64,000 nt of DNA from assembly GCA_036500765.1 (NCBI GenBank), contig DASYBM010000001.1:124001-188000 (forward strand), given 5' to 3'. The notes under the pieces are model-generated. The model was given only the letters and a program-made list of their open reading frames with translations, was not told where the DNA came from and ran no database searches. Position numbers and translations under genes: made by a program. Shown one piece after another: positions 43,766-52,797 of this stretch (its first letter is position 1; the number at the start of each line of letters is the position of its first letter). This stretch comes from Candidatus Sulfotelmatobacter sp. Lineage in GTDB: Bacteria; Acidobacteriota; Terriglobia; Terriglobales; Acidobacteriaceae.

Positions 43766-44614
43766 GTGACTGTCTTGGCAACTGCTTCTTGGCAAAATCG
43801 ATCGGCGGCCGACGATCTGACGAACGATTCGCACAAGAATCTGAAGCCCGATCGCTGGAGGCGATGCGTCTCGGTAATTGTGCCGGTTTATAACGAGGCG
43901 GCGCATATTGACGAACTGTTGCTTGCCATCCAGTCTTCGCCGGTGAGGAAGGAAATTATTGTCGTCGATGATGGCTCGACCGATGGGACGCGCGCGAAAC
44001 TGCAAGCCCTGCCTCTAGGGGAGGATTTAACCGTCGTTTTCCATGAAAAGAATTGCGGCAAGGGGGCAGCGATTCGCACCGCGCTCGCCTACGCGCGCGG
44101 GGAGTACGTGCTCATCCAGGACTCCGATTTAGAGTACGATCCGCAGGATTATCCGGCATTGCTGCGTCCGCTCGAAGAAGGCCGAGCCAATGTTGTCTAC
44201 GGCGTGCGTCCGGACCGGCCGGAGCGGGGCTTGCGTTTTTTTCTTGGCGCCAAACTTCTGACGCAACTTGCCAATCTTCTTTACGGCGCAGGTATTCATG
44301 ACGAGGCGACATGCTATAAAGCCTTTCGCCGTTCACTGCTGGCGCGTTTGCAATTGGAATGTCGCCGCTTTGAGTTCTGCCCCGAAGTGACCGCCAAGCT
44401 GTGCCGGATGGGCGAGAAGATCGACGAAGTTCCCATCCAATACCATCCGCGTTCGGCGGTCGAAGGCAAGAAAATTCGCCACTCCGATGGATGGCTGGCG
44501 ATCTGGACGCTCATCCGCTACCGCTTCATCCCCCGGGGGCGCTGGCTGCGCTCTGGTCAGGAGAAGACATCGGCGCCATTTGCGGTGAGTTTTTCACGGC
44601 TGCCGCCGGAGTAG
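43766..44614 (+). CDS. family 2 glycosyltransferase, DPM1/DPG-synthase type
   Basis: About 282 residues from GTG at 43766; TTG at 43736 is the only other start. GT-A fold: SVIVPVYNEAAHIDELLLAI, EIIVVDDGSTDGTRAKLQAL, FHEKNCGKGAAIRTAL and the DSDLEYDPQDYPALL metal-binding motif. The GAGIHDEATCYKAFRRSLL segment and absence of membrane helices at the end suggest a dolichyl/undecaprenyl-phosphate sugar synthase. It probably feeds the divergent GT39-like enzyme. Start uncertain by ten residues. Confidence 0.9.
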   Translation: MTVLATASWQNRSAADDLTNDSHKNLKPDRWRRCVSVIVPVYNEAAHIDELLLAIQSSPVRKEIIVVDDGSTDGTRAKLQALPLGEDLTVVFHEKNCGKGAAIRTALAYARGEYVLIQDSDLEYDPQDYPALLRPLEEGRANVVYGVRPDRPERGLRFFLGAKLLTQLANLLYGAGIHDEATCYKAFRRSLLARLQLECRRFEFCPEVTAKLCRMGEKIDEVPIQYHPRSAVEGKKIRHSDGWLAIWTLIRYRFIPRGRWLRSGQEKTSAPFAVSFSRLPPE

Positions 44615-44641
44615 GCACTGCTGCGGCCGACCCCTCAAAAT

Positions 44642-44708
44642 TGTCATCCCGACCGGAGCATTCCATTCCGATCGGGAATGGAGCGTGGAGTGGAGGGACC
44701 TGCTTTTC
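44642..44708. repeat. extragenic repeat upstream of the biotin carboxylase gene
   Basis: TGTCATCCCGACCGGAGC at one end and GAGGGACCTGCTTTTC at the other are the ends of the CAGCAGGT...GGAATGACA family in inverted orientation; ATTCCATTCCGATCGGGAAT is a palindrome in the centre. It lies in the spacer between the GT2 gene and accC. Confidence 0.65.
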
Positions 44709-44805
44709 GTTGGCGGCTGCGTCCGACTTTCCCCACAACCCGTCAAGAAGGACGTCAACTCCTGTAAAATCTTGAGTTCTCCGAAACGTGCTGCAAGTCA
44801 AGAAA

Positions 44806-46341
44806 ATGTTCAAGAAGATTCTCATCGCCAACCGCGGAGAGATTGCGGTACGCGTGATCCGCGCCTGCCACGAGATGGGAATCGCCGCAGTTGCCGTCTA
44901 CTCGGACGTGGACCGAGGCGCCCTGCACGTTCGCAAAGCCGATGAAGCGTATCCGATCGGTCCTGCGGCGGCAGCCGAGTCGTATCTCAACATCCAGAAA
45001 ATCCTCGACGTCGCCGCACGATCCGAAGCAGACGCCATCCATCCCGGCTACGGCTTTCTTTCCGAGAATGCGAAATTCGCCAGAGCCTGCGTGGAGGCGG
45101 GCGTGAAGTTCGTTGGCCCGACTGCCGCTGCCATGGATGCGATGGGGTCGAAGACCCGCGCCCGGCAGGCTATGGAGCGCGTGGGCGTTCCCACCGTACC
45201 CGGCGCTTCTCACGGCCTGGAATCGTTGGAACAGGCTGAAGAAGTGGCGGCGCGCATCGGCTATCCGGTGATGCTGAAAGCCGCGGCGGGCGGCGGCGGC
45301 AAAGGAATGCGCCTGGTGCTTGCGCCGCAGGATCTGAAGTCCGCGCTCGAGAGCGCGCGCAGCGAAGCGGAGCGTTCGTTTGGCGACAGCGAAGTTTACA
45401 TCGAGAAGGCGATCGTCGATCCGCGGCATATTGAAATGCAAATCCTGGCCGACGAGCACGGCAACACGGTGTATCTCGGCGAGCGCGAGTGTTCGTTGCA
45501 GCGGCGGCATCAGAAAGTGCTCGAGGAAGCGCCCTCGCCTATCGTCGACCCCGAGATGCGAAAACAGATGGGTGAGGTCGCGGTTCGCGTGGCCCAGGCT
45601 GCGGGATACACGAATGCCGGAACAGTGGAGTTCCTGGTCGACCACCAGAAAAAGTTTTATTTTCTGGAGATGAACACTCGACTCCAGGTGGAACATCCTG
45701 TGACAGAGTTAGTCACCGGGTTCGACCTGGTGCATTTGCAAATTCGCATCGCTGCTGGAGAGACCCTGCCATTCACACAGAATGATGTGGCGATTCGCGG
45801 CCACGCCATCGAATGCCGCATTTATGCGGAGGATCCGGACAACAACTATTTCCCCAGTCCGGGCAAAATCACGCTGCTGTTGTCGCCGTCGGGGCCCGGC
45901 ATTCGACGCGACAGCGGCATGTATGAAGGCTGGACTGTGCCGATGGATTACGATCCCCTGCTGGCCAAGTTGATCGGCTATGGCACGGATCGCGAGCAAG
46001 CCATTGCGCGACTGACGCGCGCTCTCAACGAATACTTCGTCGGCGGGATCAAAACGAATATCTCCCTGTTCCGGCGCATTCTGAGCGATGCGGACTTTCG
46101 CGCCGCCAAAATCGATACCGGATTTCTTGACCGTCTTCCGAGCCAGAAGCAACATGAAGCCCATACGGATGGGGATGCCAAGGCGACCGAAGTGCCGGCA
46201 ATTGCTGCGGGAATATTTTCCGTTCTGGACCCGAGTGGCGCTGGAGTGACTGAACGAACCGCGGGCTTCTCCTCCTCCAACACCAAGCCGACGGATGACT
46301 CCAGATGGAAGCGCGCAGCTCGCCGCGAAGCGCTGCGATGA
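44806..46341 (+). CDS. accC: biotin carboxylase subunit of an acyl-CoA carboxylase
   Basis: 511 residues from the ATG at 44806 (MFKKILIANRGEIAVRVIRA), the standard start; GTG at 44788 is in frame. ATP-grasp enzyme that carboxylates biotin. Visible are AAAGGGGKGMR (glycine loop), ERECSLQRRHQKVLEEAPSP, EMNTRLQVEHPVTELVTG and GHAIECRIYAEDP. After the usual AccC end (~450) there is a tail with HTDGDAKATEVPAIAAGIFS and a basic end, as in the alpha subunits of propionyl- or methylcrotonyl-CoA carboxylase cut before the carrier domain. The carrier is the next gene. Which acyl-CoA is used cannot be told; no carboxyltransferase is nearby. Confidence 0.93.
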   Translation: MFKKILIANRGEIAVRVIRACHEMGIAAVAVYSDVDRGALHVRKADEAYPIGPAAAAESYLNIQKILDVAARSEADAIHPGYGFLSENAKFARACVEAGVKFVGPTAAAMDAMGSKTRARQAMERVGVPTVPGASHGLESLEQAEEVAARIGYPVMLKAAAGGGGKGMRLVLAPQDLKSALESARSEAERSFGDSEVYIEKAIVDPRHIEMQILADEHGNTVYLGERECSLQRRHQKVLEEAPSPIVDPEMRKQMGEVAVRVAQAAGYTNAGTVEFLVDHQKKFYFLEMNTRLQVEHPVTELVTGFDLVHLQIRIAAGETLPFTQNDVAIRGHAIECRIYAEDPDNNYFPSPGKITLLLSPSGPGIRRDSGMYEGWTVPMDYDPLLAKLIGYGTDREQAIARLTRALNEYFVGGIKTNISLFRRILSDADFRAAKIDTGFLDRLPSQKQHEAHTDGDAKATEVPAIAAGIFSVLDPSGAGVTERTAGFSSSNTKPTDDSRWKRAARREALR

Positions 46342-46393
46342 AATTCGTATCGCATATTTGCAGCCGACCGAAAGCAACGGCCAACAGGTTTTC

Positions 46394-46888
46394 ATGATTT
46401 ACGACATCACGATCGACGGCAAGCGGCACCGGCTCGATCTCAGCCGGAGCGACGGCGGCTGGGCTTGCCGTGTCGATGGGCGCGAGGTGGAAGTCGACGC
46501 CATTCTGGTGAGGCCGGACGTGCTTTCCCTTCGGGTCGGCAACCGAGCCTACGAAGTGAAGTGCGAACGCGTCGCAGGCGAAATGCAGCTTTGGGTGGGC
46601 AGCGCACGCTTTGCGGTGGAAGTGCGCGATCCGCGGTCGTTGCGCGGACGAATTCGTGCCCTTGACGATCACGGGCCGCGGAAACTCACGGCGCCCATGC
46701 CGGGCAAGATTGTTCGCCTGCTCGTGAGTCCAGGGACGACAGTTGAGGCGGGCGCCGGCGTGCTGGTAGTTGAGGCGATGAAGATGCAGAATGAAATCAA
46801 ATCGCCGAAGAAGGGGACGATTCAGAAGATTCTCGTCAGTGAAGGCGCCGCCGTGAATGCCGGCGATGTGCTGGCGATCGTTGAATAA
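46394..46888 (+). CDS. biotin carboxyl carrier protein, partner of the upstream carboxylase
   Basis: 164 residues from the ATG at 46394 (MIYDITIDGKRHRLDLSRSD); a longer frame from 46295 overlaps accC by 47 bases and has no family match at its start. The N-terminal half resembles the BT domain of carboxylase alpha subunits; the C-terminal biotinyl domain has KLTAPMPGKIVRLLVSPGTT, VVEAMKMQNEIKSP with K130 as the biotin site, and ends VNAGDVLAIVE. Together with the previous gene it forms a split version of a one-chain alpha subunit. Confidence 0.9.
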   Translation: MIYDITIDGKRHRLDLSRSDGGWACRVDGREVEVDAILVRPDVLSLRVGNRAYEVKCERVAGEMQLWVGSARFAVEVRDPRSLRGRIRALDDHGPRKLTAPMPGKIVRLLVSPGTTVEAGAGVLVVEAMKMQNEIKSPKKGTIQKILVSEGAAVNAGDVLAIVE

Positions 46889-46925
46889 TAGGACGAATCG
46901 AGCGGCGCAACCGACGGCTTAATTC

Positions 46926-48002
46926 TTATCTCTCCATCCCGTTGCTGTCGAGCACCTTCTTGGCGTAAAAATTCTCGACCTTGGCAGTATCGCGCAAGAC
47001 CTCATAATATGCGGCTTTGAGCAATTGCTCGCGGCGATCGTGAAGTTGCGAGCGAATCGCTTGCTGCACTCGCGGATCGGACAATTCGCGTTGTCCGGCG
47101 GGTTCCTTAGCCACCAGCTTGATGATGCGAAAGCCAAAGAGCTGCCGGCTCGCGGGATTGACCACGGTCACCACCGGGCTGTACTGACCGGGCTTGAGTT
47201 TCATGACTGCGTCGCGCGTGGCTGGATCCGTGCCCTTCAGGCCAGATTCTTGCGTCGTGCCTAAATCGCCGCCGTTGCCGGATGTTTCCGGGTCTTCGGA
47301 ATACTTCATTGCCAGAGTGGCGAAGTCGTCGCCGCTGTCGAGACGGTTGACGATCATCTGAATTTTCTTGCGGGCCTCAGTCTCGTTTTGCGCCTTGTCA
47401 TTCTGATTGTGGGCCTGCGGATTGGGAGCGGTCGTCACCATAATCTGCGCTAAATGATAGGTCGGCTCGATCAGGTTGAACTCGCCTTTATGCGCCGTGT
47501 AGTAGTCGGTGATGTCCTGATCGGTTACGTTGATCTTCGAGGACACTTCTTTATTCATCACTTTTTCCAGAGTGATGGAGCGGCGGATGTCGCGCTTGAA
47601 ATCGGGAAGACTGATCTTTTTTTCCTGCAACCGCTTTGCGAATTCCTCTTCCGAAGCCGGAGACTTAATCTCATTGTATTTACGATCGACTTCTTCATCG
47701 GTGGCGAGCAGGCCGAGTTTCTCCGCACGGCGCATGACGATTTCATCTTCGATGAGCTGATGCAGAATATTCAAACGCAACGCGGTCGCTTGCTCGCCCG
47801 TGGGCGGTTGCTGGGCGGCGGCGACCTGGTTGTCATAGTAACTGTCGACGTCGGACTTCATGATTTTTCGGCCATCCACGGTGGCCATCACATCGCCGCC
47901 GGTCTTTGTGTTGCACCCAGTAGCGCATCCGAGCACAGCGGCCAGCAGTGCGACGGCGAAGACCGCTGAAGCGGGCTGCCGAAAAAACGCGTTTCTTTTC
48001 AA
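46926..48002 (-). CDS. SurA/PrsA-like peptidyl-prolyl isomerase lipoprotein
   Basis: About 358 residues. I prefer TTG ending at 48002 (KRNAFFRQPASAVFAVALL), with GGGAG eight bases upstream; GTG at 48032 is the alternative. The signal ends in lipobox LGCATGC. The SurA N-terminal region (VMATVDGRKIMKSDVDSYYD, LIEDEIVMRRAEKLGL) is followed by a parvulin/PpiC domain: YHLAQIMVTT, VNRLDSGDDFATLAMKYSED, NGGDLG and FGFRIIKLV. It chaperones outer-membrane proteins in the periplasm. On the same strand follow, upstream, dsbA-like, larE and lptD. Confidence 0.88.
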   Translation of the reverse strand: MKRNAFFRQPASAVFAVALLAAVLGCATGCNTKTGGDVMATVDGRKIMKSDVDSYYDNQVAAAQQPPTGEQATALRLNILHQLIEDEIVMRRAEKLGLLATDEEVDRKYNEIKSPASEEEFAKRLQEKKISLPDFKRDIRRSITLEKVMNKEVSSKINVTDQDITDYYTAHKGEFNLIEPTYHLAQIMVTTAPNPQAHNQNDKAQNETEARKKIQMIVNRLDSGDDFATLAMKYSEDPETSGNGGDLGTTQESGLKGTDPATRDAVMKLKPGQYSPVVTVVNPASRQLFGFRIIKLVAKEPAGQRELSDPRVQQAIRSQLHDRREQLLKAAYYEVLRDTAKVENFYAKKVLDSNGMER

Positions 48003-48088
48003 GAGTGTTTCTCCCGTCCAGACTGCGAACACGAAAACTCAGATCGAGAAGGCGGCTGTACGCCACTCATCGCCAAAAAGTTCGTCCA

Positions 48089-49033
48089 CTACCGGGATGC
48101 CGGAGCCGATGGAAGATGTTGCGGCGCGGGCTCGCCGGCGTCTTTCAGAGCCGCATCTAATGCGGCGCGGACCTCGGCGATGGGAACGGCGCCATCAAGC
48201 TTTTGGCCATTGATGAATAAGGCTGGGGTTCCATTTACGCCCAGACTGTCGGCCTCTTTCATCGACGCCCGCACCGCATCTTCATTTTGCGCCTTGACGC
48301 AGGACTGCAGCCTGGTCTCATCCAGCGTGTGCTTCTGCCCCTGAAGCAAGGTAATTTTATCGATCGCTTCGAACCGCGCCCCGGAAGTCTTCTCCGTGTC
48401 CACTTCACGTTTATTGGCGTGGATGTAGTCGGCGAAGTCCCAATAGGCGTCGCCGTTTTGCGCTGCCAGGCAATTCGCGTCAACGGCTGCGTGCAATGCC
48501 CAGGGATGAATCTCGGTCAGCGGATCGTCTTTATAGATGAATGTAACGCGGTCGCCATACTCCTTGAACACCTCAGGAAACAGCGTCTGGTGCATGCGTG
48601 AGCAGAAGGGACACTCGAAGTCGTCAAAATTAACGACCACAACCTTGGCCCCCTTGGCCCCCCGAGTGGGCCGCCCGCTGACGTCGATCTTGCCCATCAG
48701 TTCGGCGAACGCATCCTTGGTCAGGTCGAACTTGGTCAGGCGCAACAGAGTATTGCGATCCTTTGACAGCAGAAACTTGTAATCCTTCTGCTTGCCCTCA
48801 CCGCCGTCAATGTTTACAGACACCGCATCGTATCCGGGAACGTCCGGGCTGGGACTCATGGTCCCGACCGTTACTTTGACCTCCGGCGGCAGGGTGTAGT
48901 AAGCGCGCACCTGGTGCTCGATTTTGCGAGCCACGTCGGGAGGCGCGGACTGGGCCACGCAGCCCAGGCAAATGAGAAGAAGAACGATCAGGGAACGCCG
49001 GATTAAAGTCACTAGAAACCGCCTCAGCATCAC
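48089..49033 (-). CDS. DsbA-like thiol:disulfide oxidoreductase (Thioredoxin_4 family)
   Basis: 314 residues; signal peptide FLVTLIRRSLIVLLLICLG with a Cys at the end (possible lipoprotein). The N-terminal part (40-120) is a small extra domain. The thioredoxin fold has the active site DFECPFCSRMHQTLFPE (C141-P-F-C144) and a cis-Pro in SLGVNGTPALFING. A CPFC dithiol with DsbA-type helical insertion suggests oxidation of periplasmic proteins. It lies 86 bases upstream of surA-like and 63 bases after larE, all in one direction. Confidence 0.9.
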   Translation of the reverse strand: MMLRRFLVTLIRRSLIVLLLICLGCVAQSAPPDVARKIEHQVRAYYTLPPEVKVTVGTMSPSPDVPGYDAVSVNIDGGEGKQKDYKFLLSKDRNTLLRLTKFDLTKDAFAELMGKIDVSGRPTRGAKGAKVVVVNFDDFECPFCSRMHQTLFPEVFKEYGDRVTFIYKDDPLTEIHPWALHAAVDANCLAAQNGDAYWDFADYIHANKREVDTEKTSGARFEAIDKITLLQGQKHTLDETRLQSCVKAQNEDAVRASMKEADSLGVNGTPALFINGQKLDGAVPIAEVRAALDAALKDAGEPAPQHLPSAPASR

Positions 49034-49096
49034 GATTATCTTTTGGATGGACTCGATTATCTCACAGCGGATGCAGGTTGGCCGCCCAGCGCGCTT

Positions 49097-49942
49097 CTAC
49101 CCGGTGCGGCGAAGATGCTCGAGAGGAAGCAGACTGTTCATGGACCCGGAGCGAAAGCCCTCCAGATCGAGGGTGACGAACTTGAATCCGAGAGCTTTGA
49201 AGATGGCGGCGAACTGCGCTGCCATGGCTGGATTCAGAGCGCGCTCAAGTTCCTCTCGGGAAATCTCGATGCGGACAATGTCGCCATGATGGCGCACGCG
49301 GAACTGCCGAAAGCCCAGCGCACGAATCGCCTCTTCGCCGCGCTCGACCACGTCGAGGGTCTCGCGCGTCACCGGGCGCCCATATTCGATCCGCGAGGAC
49401 AGGCAGGCCGATGCCGGCTTGTCCCAAATTCGCAGACCCGCCTGGCGCGCAAGTTCGCGAATCTCCTGCTTGGTGAGCTTGGCCTGCAATAGTGGTGCGG
49501 CAATGTGGTGCTCCCGGGCAGCCTGCTGCCCGGGCCGGAAGTCGCCCTGATCGTCCAGGTTCACGCCGTACGCGATCGCGTCGAAACCACGGGCCGCGCG
49601 GAGATTTTCCATCACGGCGAAGAGTTCGTCTTTGCAATGAAAGCAGCGCTGGCCATCGTTGCGGGCATATTGGGGACGGTCAAGCTCGAATGTCGAAATG
49701 ACTTCGATCGGAATTCCCTGTTCGTGGGCAAAGGCAATGGCGTCGGCAAACTGGGTGCGCGCCAGGCTGGGCGAATCGGCAATGACGGCGAGCATCTCCG
49801 TCCCCAGAACATGGTGCGCGACCCACGCGAGATAGGCGGAATCGACACCGCCGGAATAGGCGACGAGCACCCGGCCCAGTTGGCGGAGCTTCGCCTGAAG
49901 CTGCGCGTGCTTCGCGCCAATGCTGGCTTCCGAGGAATCCAT
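49097..49942 (-). CDS. larE: ATP-dependent sacrificial sulfur transferase LarE
   Basis: 281 residues. PP-loop ATPase that transfers sulfur to the pyridinium dinucleotide in synthesis of the nickel-pincer cofactor of lactate racemase. Visible are AYSGGVDSAYLA (30-35 motif), QRCFHCKDELF (C100, C103) and DKPASACLSSRIEYG with C180, equivalent to the donor Cys176 of the Lactobacillus enzyme. Two more cysteines could bind an iron-sulfur cluster in related enzymes. larB and larC are not in the window. The placement between lptD and dsbA-like genes is unusual for a cofactor gene. Confidence 0.92.
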   Translation of the reverse strand: MDSSEASIGAKHAQLQAKLRQLGRVLVAYSGGVDSAYLAWVAHHVLGTEMLAVIADSPSLARTQFADAIAFAHEQGIPIEVISTFELDRPQYARNDGQRCFHCKDELFAVMENLRAARGFDAIAYGVNLDDQGDFRPGQQAAREHHIAAPLLQAKLTKQEIRELARQAGLRIWDKPASACLSSRIEYGRPVTRETLDVVERGEEAIRALGFRQFRVRHHGDIVRIEISREELERALNPAMAAQFAAIFKALGFKFVTLDLEGFRSGSMNSLLPLEHLRRTG

Positions 49943-49999
49943 GGGAATAATGGTACCAGCGATGGCGGGCGATTGCAGGCGAGGGCTCGCGGTGAGCTT

Positions 50000-52495
50000 C
50001 TAGTACAGCCGCTCTTGCTTCCTGAGATTTCCGAACGATCCGATGTTGGCCAGGCTGAAGGTAAAGCGGAACAGATTCTCGTTGCGCACGTTCGCGATGG
50101 CGTAGCGGCGATATTCCACTGTCACGCCGCAGCAATTCCAGTTGTAGGTGGTTTGCGCGGTGGCAAATTGCAACTGCCCGGTGTCGGCATCAATGCCGAA
50201 GCTGGTGGCGGCGCTGAATCCGCGCCGGACCAGACTCCCATATCCCAACGCCACTCGGAACTGTTGGAAGGTGCAGGTGGGTTGTACCGTGTTCGCGGAG
50301 CTGCAATTTCCTTCGTTCTGCGTTGGCTGAGTATTGGATTGTGGAATCTGGAGGAACGCATCGCCCCCGCCTACCGTGAAAGGACCGAGGTTGTAGTTCA
50401 CGAGCAGAGTGCTGGCATTGATCCGGCCCAGTTGAAAGTCATAGTCGAGGTCCCACTCAGTGTCGGTGTGGCTGCTGGTGGCGGCCCGCAGGCGCGATAC
50501 CACGGGAGAAAGATGCCGTGGTTCGGTCGCGAATGCGATGCCGGTCAACTCTTCTGTCGCGGTAAAGACGTTGCGCTGCCCTGCGACCAGCGCTCCGCCA
50601 AAGTTAGGATCGAGAAAGTACTTTTGGGCTAGTTCCCAGGTGGCGATCTCCTTGACCTCCGGGCCGGGAGCGCAAGGCTGAGAGTCTAGATTGCTGATGC
50701 GCTGCCAGGGAACGATCTGTTCCGGCGCCGCGGAACCGACGGCGATACCCGTCATCGGCCTCGCGCAATCCGGAGCATGCGGCCCGGTTCGCTTCGCGTA
50801 AAGGCGCGTCACGAATCCATACTCGACTTCATTTGTATTGCTGAGGATGTCGCGTTCGTCGAAGTGCAGCACATTCGCGAAATCGTTTACTCCCGCCACT
50901 CGGCGGTACACGGCGCGCGGTTCGATGACATGCTTCCATTTCCGTCCCAGAAATTCGCGGTCGAATATTTTTTCCACGGCGGGCGGGCGAACTTCCACTG
51001 ACGCGTCCACTGCCTGCCGGTTCGTGGGATTGTTGACCGCAACGCCACTGACAAAGCGCTCGGAATAATAGGATTCGTGCAGCGCCAACGCCGGCCGCAG
51101 GGACCATCCTTGGAACTGCAAGGGTAGAGAAATTTCGGGACTGAAGTCGAACCGACCCAGCAGACTGCTGGTATGAAAGCCGGGCTCGCTGCGCGAAAGC
51201 CCGGCTAAGGAGGCGTCGAACGACCAGAGGAAGGGCGAATGCCCCAGCGGTCGGTCGACGCTGGATGCATCTGCGCTGGGGGTGTGCAGGATGCGAACGT
51301 CATCAAAGACGGGCGGATTCGAAAGAGTGCCGTCAGGGTTCGTGGTCTGAAAAAAATTCTGATAGCGCTCGACCATGCCGCCGAAGGAAAAACCGTTGAT
51401 TGTCTTTGACAGAAAAAGCTGCGACTTAACTTCTGAGTTTATGGCCTGAGTAAAAATTTCGTTAAAGGCCAGGCGAAACAAAAAAGAACTCAGATAGTCG
51501 ATATTAGAAACCGCGCGGAAGCCGTAGAAATTGCCTTCCGCGGTAAGGCGGGCCTCCTGTCCGCCTTCGCGCAAGGGGGGCAGCCCCGCGCCTTCGCTGA
51601 TGCCGCGATCGATGACTCCGAAGAAGTTGAGATCCACATAGGAGGTGTCGCTGGGGCGCACGCGAAACTCGCCGCGTTGCGACCATCCTCGCTTGGAGAA
51701 ATATTCCGCGCCCACAGTGGCGTCCATGCTGCGATTAATGTCCCAATAGAACGAGTCGCCGATCTCGTTGCCGTTGGTCGAGGAACGTCCGCCGGTGGGC
51801 ACCAGAAATCCTGTCTGCCGCGTTTCCCGATCTACGGGGTGCGTCGCATAGGGGAAATAGAGAATTGGAAATCCGTGCAGCCAGAACGTACTGTGATAAA
51901 TCTGCGCGTTGCCGCCGACATCGACGACGATGCGATGGGCATTGAACTGCCAGTTGGGATGCGGAAGTTCGCAGGTCGTTATGGTGCCATCGTAGACGAG
52001 GTAGTGATCGGGGCTGGTTTTTTCCACGACTTTGCCGCTGAAAGCGAAAGGAGCGGTCGACGTCAGCACCGCGTGGCCGCCACTGAAGCGCAGGCCGGTG
52101 GTTGCGTTTACGTTATAAAATCGACCCGTCTCGGCGGTCAAATTGTAATTTCCATGGCTGGCTTTGATATGGTCGTCGTTCGGACCACCGTCGAGCGTGA
52201 AGTGGCCGGTAGCCGTGGCCTCGCCTGTGTCGGAATTGTAAGTGACCTCGTCGGCGCGCAGGATGTAAGTGCGATAGTGAATTTCGGCGCTGCCCCGCAA
52301 TTGGTAAATGTCGCCTTCCTTTTCTTGCTCGTCGGCGCAGATGGTAGCCGAGTCGGAATCCTGGGTTGCGGCCTGGCGGGCGCAGGGCGAAAGGCTGGAA
52401 TTTCCTGACGGCAACTGGCTGGTTACTAGCGCAGGGGCGGGAAGCTGATGACAAAAAAACAGCGCCGTGATAAGGAATCTAATGCGAAGCGTCAT
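50000..52495 (-). CDS. lptD: LPS-assembly outer-membrane protein LptD
   Basis: 831 residues. Inserts lipopolysaccharide into the outer leaflet of the outer membrane. After the signal peptide, the N-terminal OstA/jelly-roll domain (EKEGDIYQLRGSAEIHYRTY, LRADEVTYNSDTGEATATGH) is followed by a large beta-barrel with many Arg/Tyr/Phe-rich strands. Adjacent cysteines NWNCCGVTVEY at 788-789 match the C-terminal CC pair that takes part in essential disulfides in E. coli LptD, and further cysteines lie at positions 38 and 53 in the N-terminal part. It starts a minus-strand run with larE, a dsbA-like gene and a surA-like gene. Confidence 0.92.
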   Translation of the reverse strand: MTLRIRFLITALFFCHQLPAPALVTSQLPSGNSSLSPCARQAATQDSDSATICADEQEKEGDIYQLRGSAEIHYRTYILRADEVTYNSDTGEATATGHFTLDGGPNDDHIKASHGNYNLTAETGRFYNVNATTGLRFSGGHAVLTSTAPFAFSGKVVEKTSPDHYLVYDGTITTCELPHPNWQFNAHRIVVDVGGNAQIYHSTFWLHGFPILYFPYATHPVDRETRQTGFLVPTGGRSSTNGNEIGDSFYWDINRSMDATVGAEYFSKRGWSQRGEFRVRPSDTSYVDLNFFGVIDRGISEGAGLPPLREGGQEARLTAEGNFYGFRAVSNIDYLSSFLFRLAFNEIFTQAINSEVKSQLFLSKTINGFSFGGMVERYQNFFQTTNPDGTLSNPPVFDDVRILHTPSADASSVDRPLGHSPFLWSFDASLAGLSRSEPGFHTSSLLGRFDFSPEISLPLQFQGWSLRPALALHESYYSERFVSGVAVNNPTNRQAVDASVEVRPPAVEKIFDREFLGRKWKHVIEPRAVYRRVAGVNDFANVLHFDERDILSNTNEVEYGFVTRLYAKRTGPHAPDCARPMTGIAVGSAAPEQIVPWQRISNLDSQPCAPGPEVKEIATWELAQKYFLDPNFGGALVAGQRNVFTATEELTGIAFATEPRHLSPVVSRLRAATSSHTDTEWDLDYDFQLGRINASTLLVNYNLGPFTVGGGDAFLQIPQSNTQPTQNEGNCSSANTVQPTCTFQQFRVALGYGSLVRRGFSAATSFGIDADTGQLQFATAQTTYNWNCCGVTVEYRRYAIANVRNENLFRFTFSLANIGSFGNLRKQERLY

Positions 52496-52797
52496 CGCAG
52501 GAAAAGCAACCGGAGAAGATCGTCCATTGGACCGTACATTCTGACGGCTATCGGACTGACGGCTATCAGATGAAGACTACCAGCTCTTGCGGCTATTTTG
52601 CCCGGGCATCGTGACCTTAGCACGCTGCCAGCCGCAGGCAAAGTGGCGAAAGAGGCTAGGATTCCTGTTGGTTGCGTTCCGGTTGTACGGCCAGGCTTTT
52701 GAGTTACGATTTCACGAATCGCAATTGACCAACACGATTGAATGGGAGCGATCTGCCGAGTGACATTCGCGGGCGCCATAATGGAAGACTGGATTTC

